From assembly GCA_964342525.1 (NCBI GenBank), contig CAYFGQ010000049.1, positions 1-25,901 on the forward strand: a stretch of DNA of 25,901 nucleotides, read 5' to 3'. The position numbers and the translations under genes were made by a program. The notes beneath the pieces are model-generated. The model ran no database searches. It saw nothing but the letters and a program-made list of their open reading frames with translations, and was not told where the DNA came from. Below, in pieces: positions 14,146 to 22,610 of this stretch. Numbering within the stretch: position 1 is the stretch's first letter; each line of letters starts with the position of its first letter. This stretch comes from G963676205 sp964342525. GTDB taxonomy: Bacteria; Campylobacterota; Campylobacteria; Campylobacterales; Arcobacteraceae.

Positions 14146-15048
14146 TTGAGAGAAATTGTTGATAAGATATTTGATAGTGTAAGTTACTGGCAAGATAAAA
14201 GATTACTTTTAAGTGCAATTAGCCCTGAGTATTATAGAAATAAAAATATAATGATCAAACTTTTAAATGTAACATCAGGTGCAGTTTCAAGTACTAATGA
14301 AGCCAAAAAAGATATGTGGAATCACCAAGTTACAAAATATAATATGGGAGATGATATTCTAAGAAATACTCATCCTGAACTATTAAAAGATTTTGACTTT
14401 GCAAAACAAGCCATACTAAGATATAACCGTACATATATATACCTTGATAGAAGTTTAAAAGCAAGTCGTGAGTTAGCGTTGATGGCTGCCCAATATGAAA
14501 CAAGTGATTTCCCACAAAATAAACCTATTTTATCTTATATGCCTGAGTTATTAAAAAATGATAATGAAATCTCAATCATGGCGACCACAAGAAATATAGA
14601 AAACCTGAGATTTGCACCACTACTTCAAAAAAATAAATACTTTATTTTAGATATTATGAATCTTATTTATGATGATGAGATTCGCCAAAAAACCTTACAA
14701 TACATTGATCAAGACCTTTTAAATGATAAAAGATTTGTAAGTAAACTAGGTATCTTTGATGAATTATCTGATAAATTTAAAGATGATGTTGTATTTTTAT
14801 CATATACTGTTATGAATGATATTGATGCCTTAAAGAAAATAGAAATATTTGATGAAAAAATAATAGCAGCAGCCTTTAAAAACCCACAATATGAAAATGA
14901 ACCACACTATGTATTAACAAGGGTATTTAAATATATTGAAGACTTTAACTTCAACTATGAAGAGCTTGATAGAAAAATAAAAAATAAAAAGTTACTTCAT
15001 AAAGTATTTTGGGAGTTAGCTGAGATAGCTTCAGAGGATTATATCTAA
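14146..15048 (+). CDS. Unknown protein with DUF4116-like helical repeats
   Basis: I do not recognise a defined function for this 300-residue soluble protein. Several repeats of about 25-45 residues each combine leucine/tyrosine, a short acidic stretch and 'LLKD/LLKN' elements: HPELLKDFDFAKQAI, RSLKASRELALMAAQ, MPELLKNDNEISIMA, PLLQKNKYFILDIM, DQDLLNDKRFVSKL. This pattern resembles DUF4116 repeats, helical modules found in surface and effector-like proteins, but here there is no signal peptide. TTG start with AAGGA 7 bases upstream. It is 10 bp after comF and ends 2 bp before the convergent thioesterase stop. Confidence 0.6.
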   Translation: MREIVDKIFDSVSYWQDKRLLLSAISPEYYRNKNIMIKLLNVTSGAVSSTNEAKKDMWNHQVTKYNMGDDILRNTHPELLKDFDFAKQAILRYNRTYIYLDRSLKASRELALMAAQYETSDFPQNKPILSYMPELLKNDNEISIMATTRNIENLRFAPLLQKNKYFILDIMNLIYDDEIRQKTLQYIDQDLLNDKRFVSKLGIFDELSDKFKDDVVFLSYTVMNDIDALKKIEIFDEKIIAAAFKNPQYENEPHYVLTRVFKYIEDFNFNYEELDRKIKNKKLLHKVFWELAEIASEDYI

Positions 15049-15050
15049 GG

Positions 15051-15530
15051 TTAAACCTTAGCAGGATCCTCCACAAAACCATGCCAACCATCTATCCTAG
15101 CCTTTTTTCTCTCTAGGGCTATTTTATGTCTTCTTTTTTCATTATCTGTTTTTGGCTCTAACTTTGGTATAGGTGTTGGTTTACCATTATCATCAACCGC
15201 AACCATCGTAAAATAACAAGAATTTGTGTGTCTTACTGTTCTACTTTTAATATCTTCAGCTATCACCTTTACACCAATCTCCATAGAAGTATTTCCCGTA
15301 TAGTTTACAGAGGCCATAAAAGTAACCAATTCACCCACATGTATAGGGTATTTAAAATATACCTTATCTACAGAAATTGTCACTACATATTTTCCAGAAT
15401 ATCTAGAAGCACAAGCGTAAGCCACCTGATCTAAATATTTTAATATCTCACCACCATGAACATGACCAGTAAAGTTTGCCTTATCTGGTGTCATAAGGAC
15501 TGTCATCTCTAAATTATGAAGAGCTTCCAT
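15051..15530 (-). CDS. Hotdog-fold acyl-CoA thioesterase (YciA-like)
   Basis: The 159-residue protein has the acyl-CoA hydrolase signature near the start: PDKANFTGHVHGGEILKYLDQ, with Asn19, His23, His25, the GG turn and Asp34, followed by VDKVYFKYPIHVGE and the last strands TNSCYFTMVAVD. These enzymes hydrolyse acyl-CoA esters as hexamers or trimers of dimers in the cytosol; the physiological substrate is uncertain. The C-terminus is a basic charged helix (EKRRHKIALERKKAR), as in the HP0496-like proteins of Helicobacter. It is a single-gene minus-strand unit with its own promoter (15567-15594), divergent from hisH, and a GGAG ribosome binding site 10 bases before its ATG. Confidence 0.88.
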   Translation of the reverse strand: MEALHNLEMTVLMTPDKANFTGHVHGGEILKYLDQVAYACASRYSGKYVVTISVDKVYFKYPIHVGELVTFMASVNYTGNTSMEIGVKVIAEDIKSRTVRHTNSCYFTMVAVDDNGKPTPIPKLEPKTDNEKRRHKIALERKKARIDGWHGFVEDPAKV

Positions 15531-15566
15531 TATATTGGCTCCTTTTCTTGACTTAAATTTTTTCGT

Positions 15567-15594
15567 ATTATAGTAAATAATTGATGAAAATCAA
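15567..15594 (-). promoter_or_regulatory. Promoter of the thioesterase gene
   Basis: On the minus strand TTGATT (15594-15589) and TATAAT (15572-15567) are spaced 16 bp apart, a good sigma-70 promoter 37 bases before the start codon. Confidence 0.6.
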
Positions 15595-15621
15595 GCTTTT
15601 AAAACAGTTTTTGGTAAAATA

Positions 15622-15627
15622 TATACT
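15622..15627 (+). promoter_or_regulatory. Possible -10 box of hisH
   Basis: TATACT lies 24 bases before the hisH ATG in an AT-rich stretch. No clear -35 is seen. It would start the hisH - YfcH-like transcript, divergent from the thioesterase. Confidence 0.4.
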
Positions 15628-15650
15628 TAATTAAAATTTGAAAGATATAA

Positions 15651-16259
15651 ATGGTTGCAATAATTGATTATAATATGGGTAACTTAGCTTCTGTATACAA
15701 TGCTTGTCATCTACTAGATGCAAAAGCACAGATTGTAAATGACCCAAGTGAAATTAAAAATTTTGATAGGGTTATCTTACCAGGAGTTGGTGCTTTTGGT
15801 GATGCTATGGAACATCTAAATGAAACTGGCATGATTGAAGCAGTAAAAGAGTTTTCAAAGAGTGGTAAACCAATGATTGGTATTTGCCTTGGAATGCAAC
15901 TTTTATTTGAGAGCTCAGAAGAGTTTGGAGATCATAAGGGTCTAGGATTGATCCCTGGTAAGGTTGTACATTTTGATAAAAACAAAATGGATATGGAAGA
16001 TCATAAAGTTCCACATATGGGATGGAATAAAGTATTTACAAAAGAGTCTTCACTATTTGATGGTCTTGATAATCCATATCTATACTTTGTACACTCATAC
16101 CATGCACAAACAGAAGATAAATACACTATAGGTAAAACAATCTATGGATATGAATTTGTAAGTGCAGTAAATAAAGATAATATTTATGGATTTCAACCAC
16201 ACCCTGAAAAATCTCATGATAATGGGATAAAGATTTTAGATAACTTTATGAAACTATAA
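15651..16259 (+). CDS. hisH: Imidazole glycerol phosphate synthase, glutaminase subunit
   Basis: HisH supplies ammonia from glutamine to HisF, which makes imidazole glycerol phosphate and AICAR in histidine synthesis. The 202-residue protein has the class I glutamine amidotransferase triad: Cys79 in GICLGMQLLF, and His184 and Glu186 in FQPHPEKS. The oxyanion PGVGAFGDA (44-52) and the HisF-facing VPHMGWNKV are also present. ATG start with a weak GAAAGA ribosome binding sequence. An epimerase-like gene follows 11 bp later and hisA lies 1 kb downstream; hisF is not in the window. Confidence 0.95.
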   Translation: MVAIIDYNMGNLASVYNACHLLDAKAQIVNDPSEIKNFDRVILPGVGAFGDAMEHLNETGMIEAVKEFSKSGKPMIGICLGMQLLFESSEEFGDHKGLGLIPGKVVHFDKNKMDMEDHKVPHMGWNKVFTKESSLFDGLDNPYLYFVHSYHAQTEDKYTIGKTIYGYEFVSAVNKDNIYGFQPHPEKSHDNGIKILDNFMKL

Positions 16260-16270
16260 AAGGATAAATC

Positions 16271-17125
16271 ATGAAGAAGATAGCTATAACAGGTGCAAGC
16301 GGTTTTGTTGGAACAAATTTAAAAAATATGTTCTTAGCAGATGGTTATGAAGTTGTGGCTATAAAAAGAGCTGATCTAAAAAATGTAGATCAGCTTAGAA
16401 GTATTATAAATGAGTGTGAAGCTATTATAAATCTTGCTGGGGCAAATATTATCGCTAGATGGACAGAAGATTACAAAAAAACTCTTTATAGCTCTAGAAT
16501 AGATACTACAAAAGCTTTAGTGGAAGCTATGTCTAAATGTGAGGATAAACCTAAAGTTTTTATTTCAACATCTGCTGTAGGTATTTATAAAAATGACAAA
16601 GAATATAATGAAGAAAATATCAAATATGCAAATGATTTTTTAGGAAATCTTTGTAAAGAATGGGAAGAAGAAGCTTTAAAAGCAAAAGAGCTTGATATAA
16701 GAACTGCTATTTTCAGATTTGGTATAGTTATGGGTAACGGTGGTGCTTTAGAGAAAATGCTTACACCTTTTAAAATGGGTGTTGGAGGAACTATTGGAGA
16801 TGGCAGTCAAGCTTTTTCTTTTATCCATATTGATGATCTTTTAAGTGCATATGAATTTGCCCTTAAAAATGAAACTATAGAGGGGGCTTATAACTTAACT
16901 GCACCAGTTCCCACTACAAATAAGGGTCTTACAAAAGCTTTAGGGAGTTCTTTAAATCGGCCTACTTTACTTCCTGTTCCACAGTTTGCTTTAAATCTTA
17001 TATTTTCTGAAGGTGCTAAGGTTTTAACTGATGGACAAAGTGTAGTTCCAAAAAGATTATTAGATGCTGGATTTGAATTTAAATTTAAAACTATTGAGGA
17101 GACAATAGAGAATTTAGTAGGCTAA
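16271..17125 (+). CDS. TIGR01777/YfcH-like NAD(P)-binding epimerase-fold protein
   Basis: The 284-residue protein is an extended short-chain dehydrogenase of the TIGR01777 family (E. coli YfcH). It has the Rossmann TGASGFVG (7-14), NLAGANI, the YSSRIDTT segment, STSAVGIYK with the active-site-like Tyr, FRFGIVMGNGGALEKML, FSFIHIDDL and the C-terminal DUF1731 part with VPKRLLDAGFEFKF. No substrate is established for this family to my knowledge. ATG start with AAGGAT upstream, 11 bp after hisH, so it should be expressed with it. It stands between hisH and hisA without a known tie to histidine synthesis. Confidence 0.85.
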   Translation: MKKIAITGASGFVGTNLKNMFLADGYEVVAIKRADLKNVDQLRSIINECEAIINLAGANIIARWTEDYKKTLYSSRIDTTKALVEAMSKCEDKPKVFISTSAVGIYKNDKEYNEENIKYANDFLGNLCKEWEEEALKAKELDIRTAIFRFGIVMGNGGALEKMLTPFKMGVGGTIGDGSQAFSFIHIDDLLSAYEFALKNETIEGAYNLTAPVPTTNKGLTKALGSSLNRPTLLPVPQFALNLIFSEGAKVLTDGQSVVPKRLLDAGFEFKFKTIEETIENLVG

Positions 17126-17223
17126 AATAATCATCAAAAATACAATAAAAACCTTATTTTAAGCATTATTGATAAATTTAAAAAATATAGTGTTTAAAAG
17201 AGGGTTATGGGAATTATTTATGA

Positions 17224-17229
17224 TATAAT
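17224..17229 (+). promoter_or_regulatory. Promoter -10 box upstream of hisA
   Basis: TATAAT 36 bases before the GTG start of hisA, in a 139-bp gap that shows nothing else. It suggests hisA and the genes after it do not depend only on the hisH promoter. Confidence 0.5.
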
Positions 17230-17264
17230 TTTTTTAACTTCAATAATTTACAACGGAGAATTGG

Positions 17265-17972
17265 GTGGATATATTACCAGCTATTGATTTAAAAGATGGA
17301 CAAGCTGTTAGACTTAGTAAAGGGCTAATGGATAGTGCAAAGATATATAGTGATGAGCCTTGGCAAGTGGCTAAAAGGTTTGAAGAGCTTGGAAGTAAAT
17401 GGCTTCATATTGTTGATCTAAATGGTGCTTTTGCAGGTAAACCAGCAAACTTAGAACAGATCAAAAAAATCATTGAAAACTGTAATCTAAAGATTGAACT
17501 TGGTGGTGGGATTAGAGATGAAGAGACTATCAAGATGTATGTTGAGCTTGGTGTTGATAGACTTATTTTAGGAAGTATTGCTGTAAAAGATCCTCAGTTT
17601 GTAAAAGACATGGCTAAGAAATACCCAATTGCTGTTGGTATTGATGCTATGGATGGAATGGTAGCTGTTGAGGGTTGGGCAGAAGTTAGTTCTATGAAGG
17701 CTACTGATTTAGCAAAAGAGTTTGCTGATGCAGGTGTTCAAGCTATCATCTGTACAGATATTTCAAAAGATGGGATGCTTTGTGGTGTAAATGTAGAATT
17801 TACAGAATCAATAGCATTAGCAAGTGGAGTAGATACAATTGCAAGTGGTGGGGTGAAAGATATTAGTGATATCACAAATTGTAAAGAAAATGGAAATATC
17901 TCTGGAGTAATTGTTGGTAAAGCATTTTACGAAGGTACGATTGATCTAGAGGAAGCATTTAAGGTTTTATAA
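17265..17972 (+). CDS. hisA: ProFAR isomerase (phosphoribosylformimino-AICAR-P isomerase)
   Basis: HisA isomerises ProFAR to PRFAR, the substrate of HisF-HisH. The 235-residue (beta/alpha)8 barrel has the catalytic Asp8 in LPAIDLKDG, the phosphate-binding LGGGIRD (79-85) and LGSIAV, Asp127 in GIDAMDG, Thr164 in CTDISKDGM, and SGGVKDISD followed by GVIVGKAFYEG. It starts at GTG; GGAG lies 6 bases upstream and the sequence then begins as HisA proteins do. Its stop is 1 base from the ATG of the pilin-like gene, so translation of the two may be coupled. Confidence 0.95.
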   Translation: MDILPAIDLKDGQAVRLSKGLMDSAKIYSDEPWQVAKRFEELGSKWLHIVDLNGAFAGKPANLEQIKKIIENCNLKIELGGGIRDEETIKMYVELGVDRLILGSIAVKDPQFVKDMAKKYPIAVGIDAMDGMVAVEGWAEVSSMKATDLAKEFADAGVQAIICTDISKDGMLCGVNVEFTESIALASGVDTIASGGVKDISDITNCKENGNISGVIVGKAFYEGTIDLEEAFKVL

Positions 17973-17973
17973 A

Positions 17974-18390
17974 ATGAGACAAAGTGGGGCAAAGTTAAAA
18001 AAGGGATTTAGTGTATTAGAGATAATATTTGCAATTGTGATACTTGGTGTAATAGCTAGTATTGCAGTTCCAAAACTTCTAAGTTCTAAAAACGATGCTT
18101 CACTTAGTTCTATAAAACAAGATATAAGAACTACAACAACTGCCATACAAAGTTATTATATGGTAAATGGCTCTATTTCAAAGATATCAGATGCCGTTAC
18201 ACTAAATAGCTCAACATGGACAATAAATAATAAAAAACTAGAATTTTATGATGAAAAGGCTATTTGTGTAACTATTGAGATAGATAATACAAATACTTTA
18301 AATCTTACAATCAATGAAGCTAATACAGGAACAATTTGTTCCACCCTTATTAGTGATGGTTTTTCTAGCCAAACATATAACTTAAAATAA
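17974..18390 (+). CDS. Type IV pilin-like (pseudopilin) protein with N-methylation motif
   Basis: The 138-residue protein has a short basic leader and the prepilin peptidase site KKG-FSVLEIIFAIVIL. Cleavage is expected after Gly11, with Phe12 as the methylated residue and the conserved Glu at mature position 5 (Glu16). A hydrophobic helix of about 20 residues follows, then a small globular domain with two cysteines (AICVTIE and GTICSTL) that could form a disulphide loop as in pilins. It would be a minor pilin or a type II secretion/transformation pseudopilin; which one cannot be told. It lies alone between hisA and gmhB, far from pilus assembly genes in this window. A DNA-uptake role is possible given comF nearby, but that is speculation. 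Confidence 0.82.
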   Translation: MRQSGAKLKKGFSVLEIIFAIVILGVIASIAVPKLLSSKNDASLSSIKQDIRTTTTAIQSYYMVNGSISKISDAVTLNSSTWTINNKKLEFYDEKAICVTIEIDNTNTLNLTINEANTGTICSTLISDGFSSQTYNLK

Positions 18391-18413
18391 TTAAAGAATA
18401 ATCAAGGCAATTA

Positions 18414-18935
18414 ATGCAAAAAACTGTTTTTTTAGATAGGGATGGTGTAATAAATATAGAAAAAGACTATCTTTATAAAATAGATGATTTTGAATTTGTA
18501 GATGGAGTAATGGATGCTTGTAAATATTTACAAAAACAAGGTTTCCAACTTGTTGTTATTACAAATCAATCAGGAATAGGAAGAGGTTATTATACAAAAG
18601 AGGATTTTGATATCTTAACAAACTGGATGGTAAAAGAGTTTGCTAGTTATGGGATAGAGATATCTGGTGTTTATCTTTGTCCCCATGGTCCAAATGATGG
18701 TTGTGATTGTAGAAAACCTCTGACAGGTATGGTAGATCAAGCTTGTAGTGATTTAAGAATTGATCTTGAAAGCTCATGGCTTATTGGTGACAAAGGTAGT
18801 GATATTGAGTGTGCAATAAATGCAAATATTCCAAATACTATTCAAGTAAAAACAGGTCATAGCTTTGACGAATCAAAATCAAAAGCAAAATATATCATGA
18901 AAAATTTAAAAGAGATACAAAAGGTTATTAAATAA
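18414..18935 (+). CDS. gmhB: D-glycero-beta-D-manno-heptose 1,7-bisphosphate 7-phosphatase
   Basis: GmhB removes the 7-phosphate in the ADP-heptose pathway for lipopolysaccharide core. The 173-residue HAD-family protein has the catalytic Asp8 and Asp10 (FLDRDGVIN), ITNQSGIGRGYY (49-60), the zinc loop CPHGPNDGCDCRKP (Cys89, His91, Cys97, Cys99), and SSWLIGDKGSDIECA near the end. ATG start with CAAGG upstream. Its last base is the first base of the next gene's ATG (18935), so it is coupled to the DedA gene. Other heptose genes are not in the window. Histidinol-phosphatase-like HAD members look related, but the zinc loop and length favour GmhB. Confidence 0.87.
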   Translation: MQKTVFLDRDGVINIEKDYLYKIDDFEFVDGVMDACKYLQKQGFQLVVITNQSGIGRGYYTKEDFDILTNWMVKEFASYGIEISGVYLCPHGPNDGCDCRKPLTGMVDQACSDLRIDLESSWLIGDKGSDIECAINANIPNTIQVKTGHSFDESKSKAKYIMKNLKEIQKVIK

Positions 18936-19546
18936 TGTTACATGAAATAGTAGATTTTATAGTAAATACTGTTGCAGATTTTGGATATATTGGTATCTTT
19001 ATTATGATGTTTTTAGAGAGTAGTTTTTTCCCTTTTCCAAGTGAGGTAGTAATGATTCCAGCTGGATATTTAGCATCAAAAGGGGAGATGAATTTATTTG
19101 CTGCAATTGCTGCTGGTATTGGTGGATCCTTAGCTGGAGCAATATTTAACTACTTCTTAGCTATAAAGTTTGGACGTGCTTTTATTTCTAAATATGGTAA
19201 ATATGTACTTTTAAAAGAAGAGACTCTAGAGAAAATGGAAGATTTCTTTGCAAAACATGGACATATCTCTACTTTTAGTGGAAGATTGATCCCTGCTGTT
19301 AGGCAATATATCTCACTTCCTGCAGGTCTTGCAAGAATGAATCTTATGAAGTTTAGTATCTATACAAGTTTAGGTGCAGGTATTTGGGTAATTATCCTTG
19401 CAATGATCGGATTTTTTATCGGTGAAAATCAAGAACTTGTGGGTGAATATGTAAAAATAGCTACAATTTGTGTGCTAGTTCTTATAGCTATTATTGGTAT
19501 CTTCTATATAAGGTTAAAACTGAAAAAAGATATTGTTAAAAAGTAA
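18935..19546 (+). CDS. DedA family membrane protein
   Basis: DedA proteins are inner-membrane proteins now tied to lipid-carrier (undecaprenyl-phosphate or phospholipid) recycling across the membrane. The 203-residue protein has FLESSFFPFPSEVVMIPAGYLAS (27-49) and the conserved FSGRLIPAVRQYISLPAG, with Arg117 and Arg123. Four to five hydrophobic segments are seen, including the last helix at about 167-192. It starts at ATG overlapping the gmhB stop by one base. Pairing with an LPS-precursor gene suits an envelope role. Its stop is 3 bp before the radical SAM gene. Confidence 0.9.
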   Translation: MLHEIVDFIVNTVADFGYIGIFIMMFLESSFFPFPSEVVMIPAGYLASKGEMNLFAAIAAGIGGSLAGAIFNYFLAIKFGRAFISKYGKYVLLKEETLEKMEDFFAKHGHISTFSGRLIPAVRQYISLPAGLARMNLMKFSIYTSLGAGIWVIILAMIGFFIGENQELVGEYVKIATICVLVLIAIIGIFYIRLKLKKDIVKK

Positions 19547-19549
19547 TAT

Positions 19550-21064
19550 ATGAGCAAGATTTTACTTACAACATTTAATGGAAGATATACTCACGCAAGT
19601 GTAGGTCTTAGATATATAAAAGCAAATCTAAGGGGATTTGAATCACAAACTTTAATCAAAGAGTTTGTGATAAATGAAAACACCTCAGATATAGCTGAAA
19701 AGATATTATTACACAATCCTAAAATAGTAGGTATAGGTGTATATATTTGGAATGCTTTGGATGTGGAAAAACTTATAGAGGTGATCAAAAAAGTAAGCCC
19801 TGATACTATTATAGTTTTAGGTGGTCCTGAAGTTTCATATCAACCCTTTAGGATGGATACAAAATATGCAGATTATATTATCCAAGGGGAAGGAGAAATC
19901 TCTTTTTATGAACTTTGTAAAAAGTTATTAGGAGGAGATAAACCTGAAAAAAGAGTTCACCCACCAAAAGAGCTTGATTTATCCCAAATAAAACTACCAT
20001 ATTATTTATATGATGATAATGATGTAGCCCATAGATATATCTATGTGGAAGCTTCAAGAGGTTGCCCTTTTTCTTGTGAGTTTTGTCTCTCATCAATCGA
20101 TAAGAAAGTACGTGAGTTTGATATAGATGAACTACTTAATGAGTTTGAAATACTTTGGCAAAGAGGAGTTAGAAACTATAAATTTATAGATAGAACCTTC
20201 AATCTAAATATAAAAAGTGCTACTAAGATATTAGATTATTTCTTAGCAAAGGATGAACACTATCTTGCACATTTTGAGGTTATACCTGATAATTTCCCAG
20301 AAAAACTAAAAGAGAAGATTAAACTCTTCCCTCCAGCATCATTACAATTAGAAATTGGAATACAAACCCTAAAAAAAGATATAGCAAAAAATATAAAAAG
20401 AAATCTAAATATTCCAAAGATAAAAGAGAATTTAGCCTTTTTAGAAAATGAAACAAATGCACATATCCATCTTGATCTAATCATAGGACTTCCAGGAGAA
20501 TCAGTAGAAAGTTTTGGTGAAAATCTTGATTATCTTTGCTCTTTAAGTAAAAGTGAAATCCAAGTGGGAATACTTAAAAAACTATCGGGAACTACTCTTG
20601 ATAGACACGATATAGAGCATGGTATGGTTTATTCAAATAAAGCACCCTATGAGATTTTAGCAAATAATATCATCCCTTTTAATCTTATGCAAGATATGAA
20701 AAGGTTTGCGAGATTTTGGGATTTAATTTATAATAGTGGAAACTTTACTAAAACCTTTGCCCTACTAGTTAAAGATAAAAGTGTATATGAAACATTTTTA
20801 GAGTTTTCAAAGTGGCTTTATAATCAAACCCATTCTACATGGCAAATCTCTTTAGATAGATTAGCTTTTTATCTATTTGAGTTCATCACCAAAGAGCAAG
20901 GCTTAGATGAGCAAAAAGTAGCAGATATTTTAGTGGAAGATATTTTAAAAGTTGGTGGGAGAAAATTACCAAAGTTTTTAAGACCATTTAGTGATGTGGT
21001 CTCTAGCCGTGGAGGAAACTCTATTAAAGGGAAAAGCAAAAGGCAACAAAAACATATCTTATGA
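19550..21064 (+). CDS. B12-binding radical SAM protein (DUF4080-type C-terminus)
   Basis: The 504-residue protein has an N-terminal cobalamin-binding-like Rossmann domain (about 1-130; LLTTFNGRYTHASVGLRYIK, IVGIGVYIWN, VLGGPEVSYQP, YIIQGEGE). The radical SAM domain follows with the cluster motif CPFSCEFC (Cys172, Cys176, Cys179) and the EIGIQTL and LIIGLPGE blocks. The end (about 350-480) is a helical region as in DUF4080. The usual DxHxxG B12 motif is not evident, so cobalamin binding is doubtful. The chemistry is unknown; related proteins are methyltransferases or ring-forming enzymes. ATG start, 3 bp after the dedA gene. The C-terminal tail (about 480-504) is basic, with a GKSKRQQKH stretch. 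Confidence 0.82.
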   Translation: MSKILLTTFNGRYTHASVGLRYIKANLRGFESQTLIKEFVINENTSDIAEKILLHNPKIVGIGVYIWNALDVEKLIEVIKKVSPDTIIVLGGPEVSYQPFRMDTKYADYIIQGEGEISFYELCKKLLGGDKPEKRVHPPKELDLSQIKLPYYLYDDNDVAHRYIYVEASRGCPFSCEFCLSSIDKKVREFDIDELLNEFEILWQRGVRNYKFIDRTFNLNIKSATKILDYFLAKDEHYLAHFEVIPDNFPEKLKEKIKLFPPASLQLEIGIQTLKKDIAKNIKRNLNIPKIKENLAFLENETNAHIHLDLIIGLPGESVESFGENLDYLCSLSKSEIQVGILKKLSGTTLDRHDIEHGMVYSNKAPYEILANNIIPFNLMQDMKRFARFWDLIYNSGNFTKTFALLVKDKSVYETFLEFSKWLYNQTHSTWQISLDRLAFYLFEFITKEQGLDEQKVADILVEDILKVGGRKLPKFLRPFSDVVSSRGGNSIKGKSKRQQKHIL

Positions 21065-21109
21065 TAAGATTAGTCACAAAAAAGTAATAAAATATAAAAA
21101 AGTGAATTA

Positions 21110-21862
21110 ATGGATTATGGTCTTATATTATCAGGCGGTGGAAGTCGCGCTGCTTTTGGATTGGGAGCAGTTAAATATTTTGAAGAGATTGGCTTAGAGT
21201 TTAAAGCATATAGTGGTGCGAGTGGAGGTGCTATTGCAGCTACTTTACTTGCTTCAGGGCTTAGTGCAGATGAATCTTTTAAAGTAATAAAAAGTTTAGA
21301 TTTTAAAAAGCTTGTTAAATTTAACTATTTTAAAGGCTCCCTTTATAGATTTGAAAATGAGCGAGAGTTTTTAGAATCAATACTACCTTATAGAAATTTT
21401 GAAGAGCTTCAAAAACCCCTTTATATAAATGCTGTGGATTTTAATAGTGGTGAAACAAAATATTTTCATCAAGGTGATCTTTTAAGTGCTATCCTTTCAT
21501 CATGTGCCCTATTCCCAATATTTAAACCCCAATTTAAAGATGGCTCTTATTATATAGATGGTGGCTTTACAAATAATCTTCCCTATGAGCCCCTAGATGG
21601 TGTAGTTGATAAAACAATTGGAATAAATGTAAATCCGGTAAGAAAGTTAGATTTTACAAAACTATCTTTTTTAAAAAGGCTAAAAAGAGTTTTAGCTTTA
21701 ATGTTTTATGCAAATATTGCCACAAGAATCCATAAGGTTGATATTTATATCGAACCACCAGAGATTGGGAAGTTTCATTTTTTAGACGTGGGCTGTTTAG
21801 ATAAAGCTTATGAGATGGGTTATGAATATGTTAAAAAACTTTCTTTAGAAGATACCATATAA
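21110..21862 (+). CDS. Patatin-like phospholipase family protein
   Basis: The 250-residue protein is a short patatin-type serine hydrolase. The glycine-rich oxyanion block GGGSRAAFGLG is at 9-19, the nucleophile elbow GASGG has Ser38, and the DGG motif of the catalytic dyad is at Asp150 (YYIDGGFTNN). No signal peptide is seen, as in RssA/YchK-like cytosolic members; a lysophospholipase activity is plausible. ATG start follows a weak GTGAATTA stretch. It lies 45 bp after the radical SAM gene and 33 bp before the response regulator, which has its own promoter. Confidence 0.88.
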   Translation: MDYGLILSGGGSRAAFGLGAVKYFEEIGLEFKAYSGASGGAIAATLLASGLSADESFKVIKSLDFKKLVKFNYFKGSLYRFENEREFLESILPYRNFEELQKPLYINAVDFNSGETKYFHQGDLLSAILSSCALFPIFKPQFKDGSYYIDGGFTNNLPYEPLDGVVDKTIGINVNPVRKLDFTKLSFLKRLKRVLALMFYANIATRIHKVDIYIEPPEIGKFHFLDVGCLDKAYEMGYEYVKKLSLEDTI

Positions 21863-21873
21863 AAAAGATTTGG

Positions 21874-21879
21874 TATAAT
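21874..21879 (+). promoter_or_regulatory. Extended -10 promoter of the two response-regulator genes
   Basis: TGG-TATAAT (TGN plus a perfect -10) lies 16 bases before the ATG, with AAGGAG (21884-21889) between, so the transcript leader is only about 10 nt. Confidence 0.6.
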
Positions 21880-21895
21880 AATTAAGGAGTAAAAA

Positions 21896-22600
21896 ATGGA
21901 GATAGAACACTCACTAACAGATATACTTAAAAACTCTACTGTACTTTATGTGGAAGATGAATTAGAGATTAGAAAATCTGTATGTAAAACTTTAGAGTTA
22001 ATTTGTAAAAACATTATTGATGTTGCTTCAGTTGAAGAAGCAAAAAAGATATATGAAGAACAAACTATAAATATTATCCTTACAGATATTGAGCTTGATG
22101 GGGATAGTGGTATAGAGTTTGCAAAATATATAAGAAATGAAAATAAAACTATTCCTATTATTATCATGTCCGCATATACAGAAAAAGATTATTTAATGGA
22201 CGCAGTAAAACTTCATCTTGTGGATTATCTAGTAAAGCCTATTGATTTTAATGATCTATTAACTACCTTAAAGAATAGTGCTGAAACTATTTTAGAAAAT
22301 GGAGATTTTACAATAAACTTTAAAAACGATGTAAAATATGATATTTTAAAAAATACTATTATCAAAAAAAATGGTGAGAAACTAAGCCTAACAAACTTAG
22401 AGAAAAAACTACTAAGAATATTAATAAAAAATAAAAATAGAACAGTTCCAACCGATGAGATTAAATCCTATGTTTGGGAAGATGAGTATCCAAGTGAGAG
22501 TGCTTTAAAATCTTTACTAAATAAAATTCGATTAAAAATAGGAAAAGAATCAATTGAAAATATATCTGGTGTAGGATACCATCTCTTAGTAAAAGAGTAA
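21896..22600 (+). CDS. OmpR-type response regulator
   Basis: The 234-residue protein has a receiver domain (about 12-130) with the acidic pair Glu20-Asp21, the phospho-acceptor Asp64 (ILTDIEL), Ser92 and Lys114 (YLVKPID). A winged-helix DNA-binding domain follows (about 145-234; LTNLEKKLLRILIKNKNRTV, then ALKSLLNKIRLKIG and the ISGVGYHLL wing). It should be a phosphorylation-controlled transcription factor. No histidine kinase is found next to it; the partner gene downstream is another receiver protein, so the kinase lies elsewhere. It starts at ATG after AAGGAG, and is 10 bp upstream of the EAL gene. Confidence 0.9.
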   Translation: MEIEHSLTDILKNSTVLYVEDELEIRKSVCKTLELICKNIIDVASVEEAKKIYEEQTINIILTDIELDGDSGIEFAKYIRNENKTIPIIIMSAYTEKDYLMDAVKLHLVDYLVKPIDFNDLLTTLKNSAETILENGDFTINFKNDVKYDILKNTIIKKNGEKLSLTNLEKKLLRILIKNKNRTVPTDEIKSYVWEDEYPSESALKSLLNKIRLKIGKESIENISGVGYHLLVKE

Positions 22601-22610
22601 AACAATCCCT

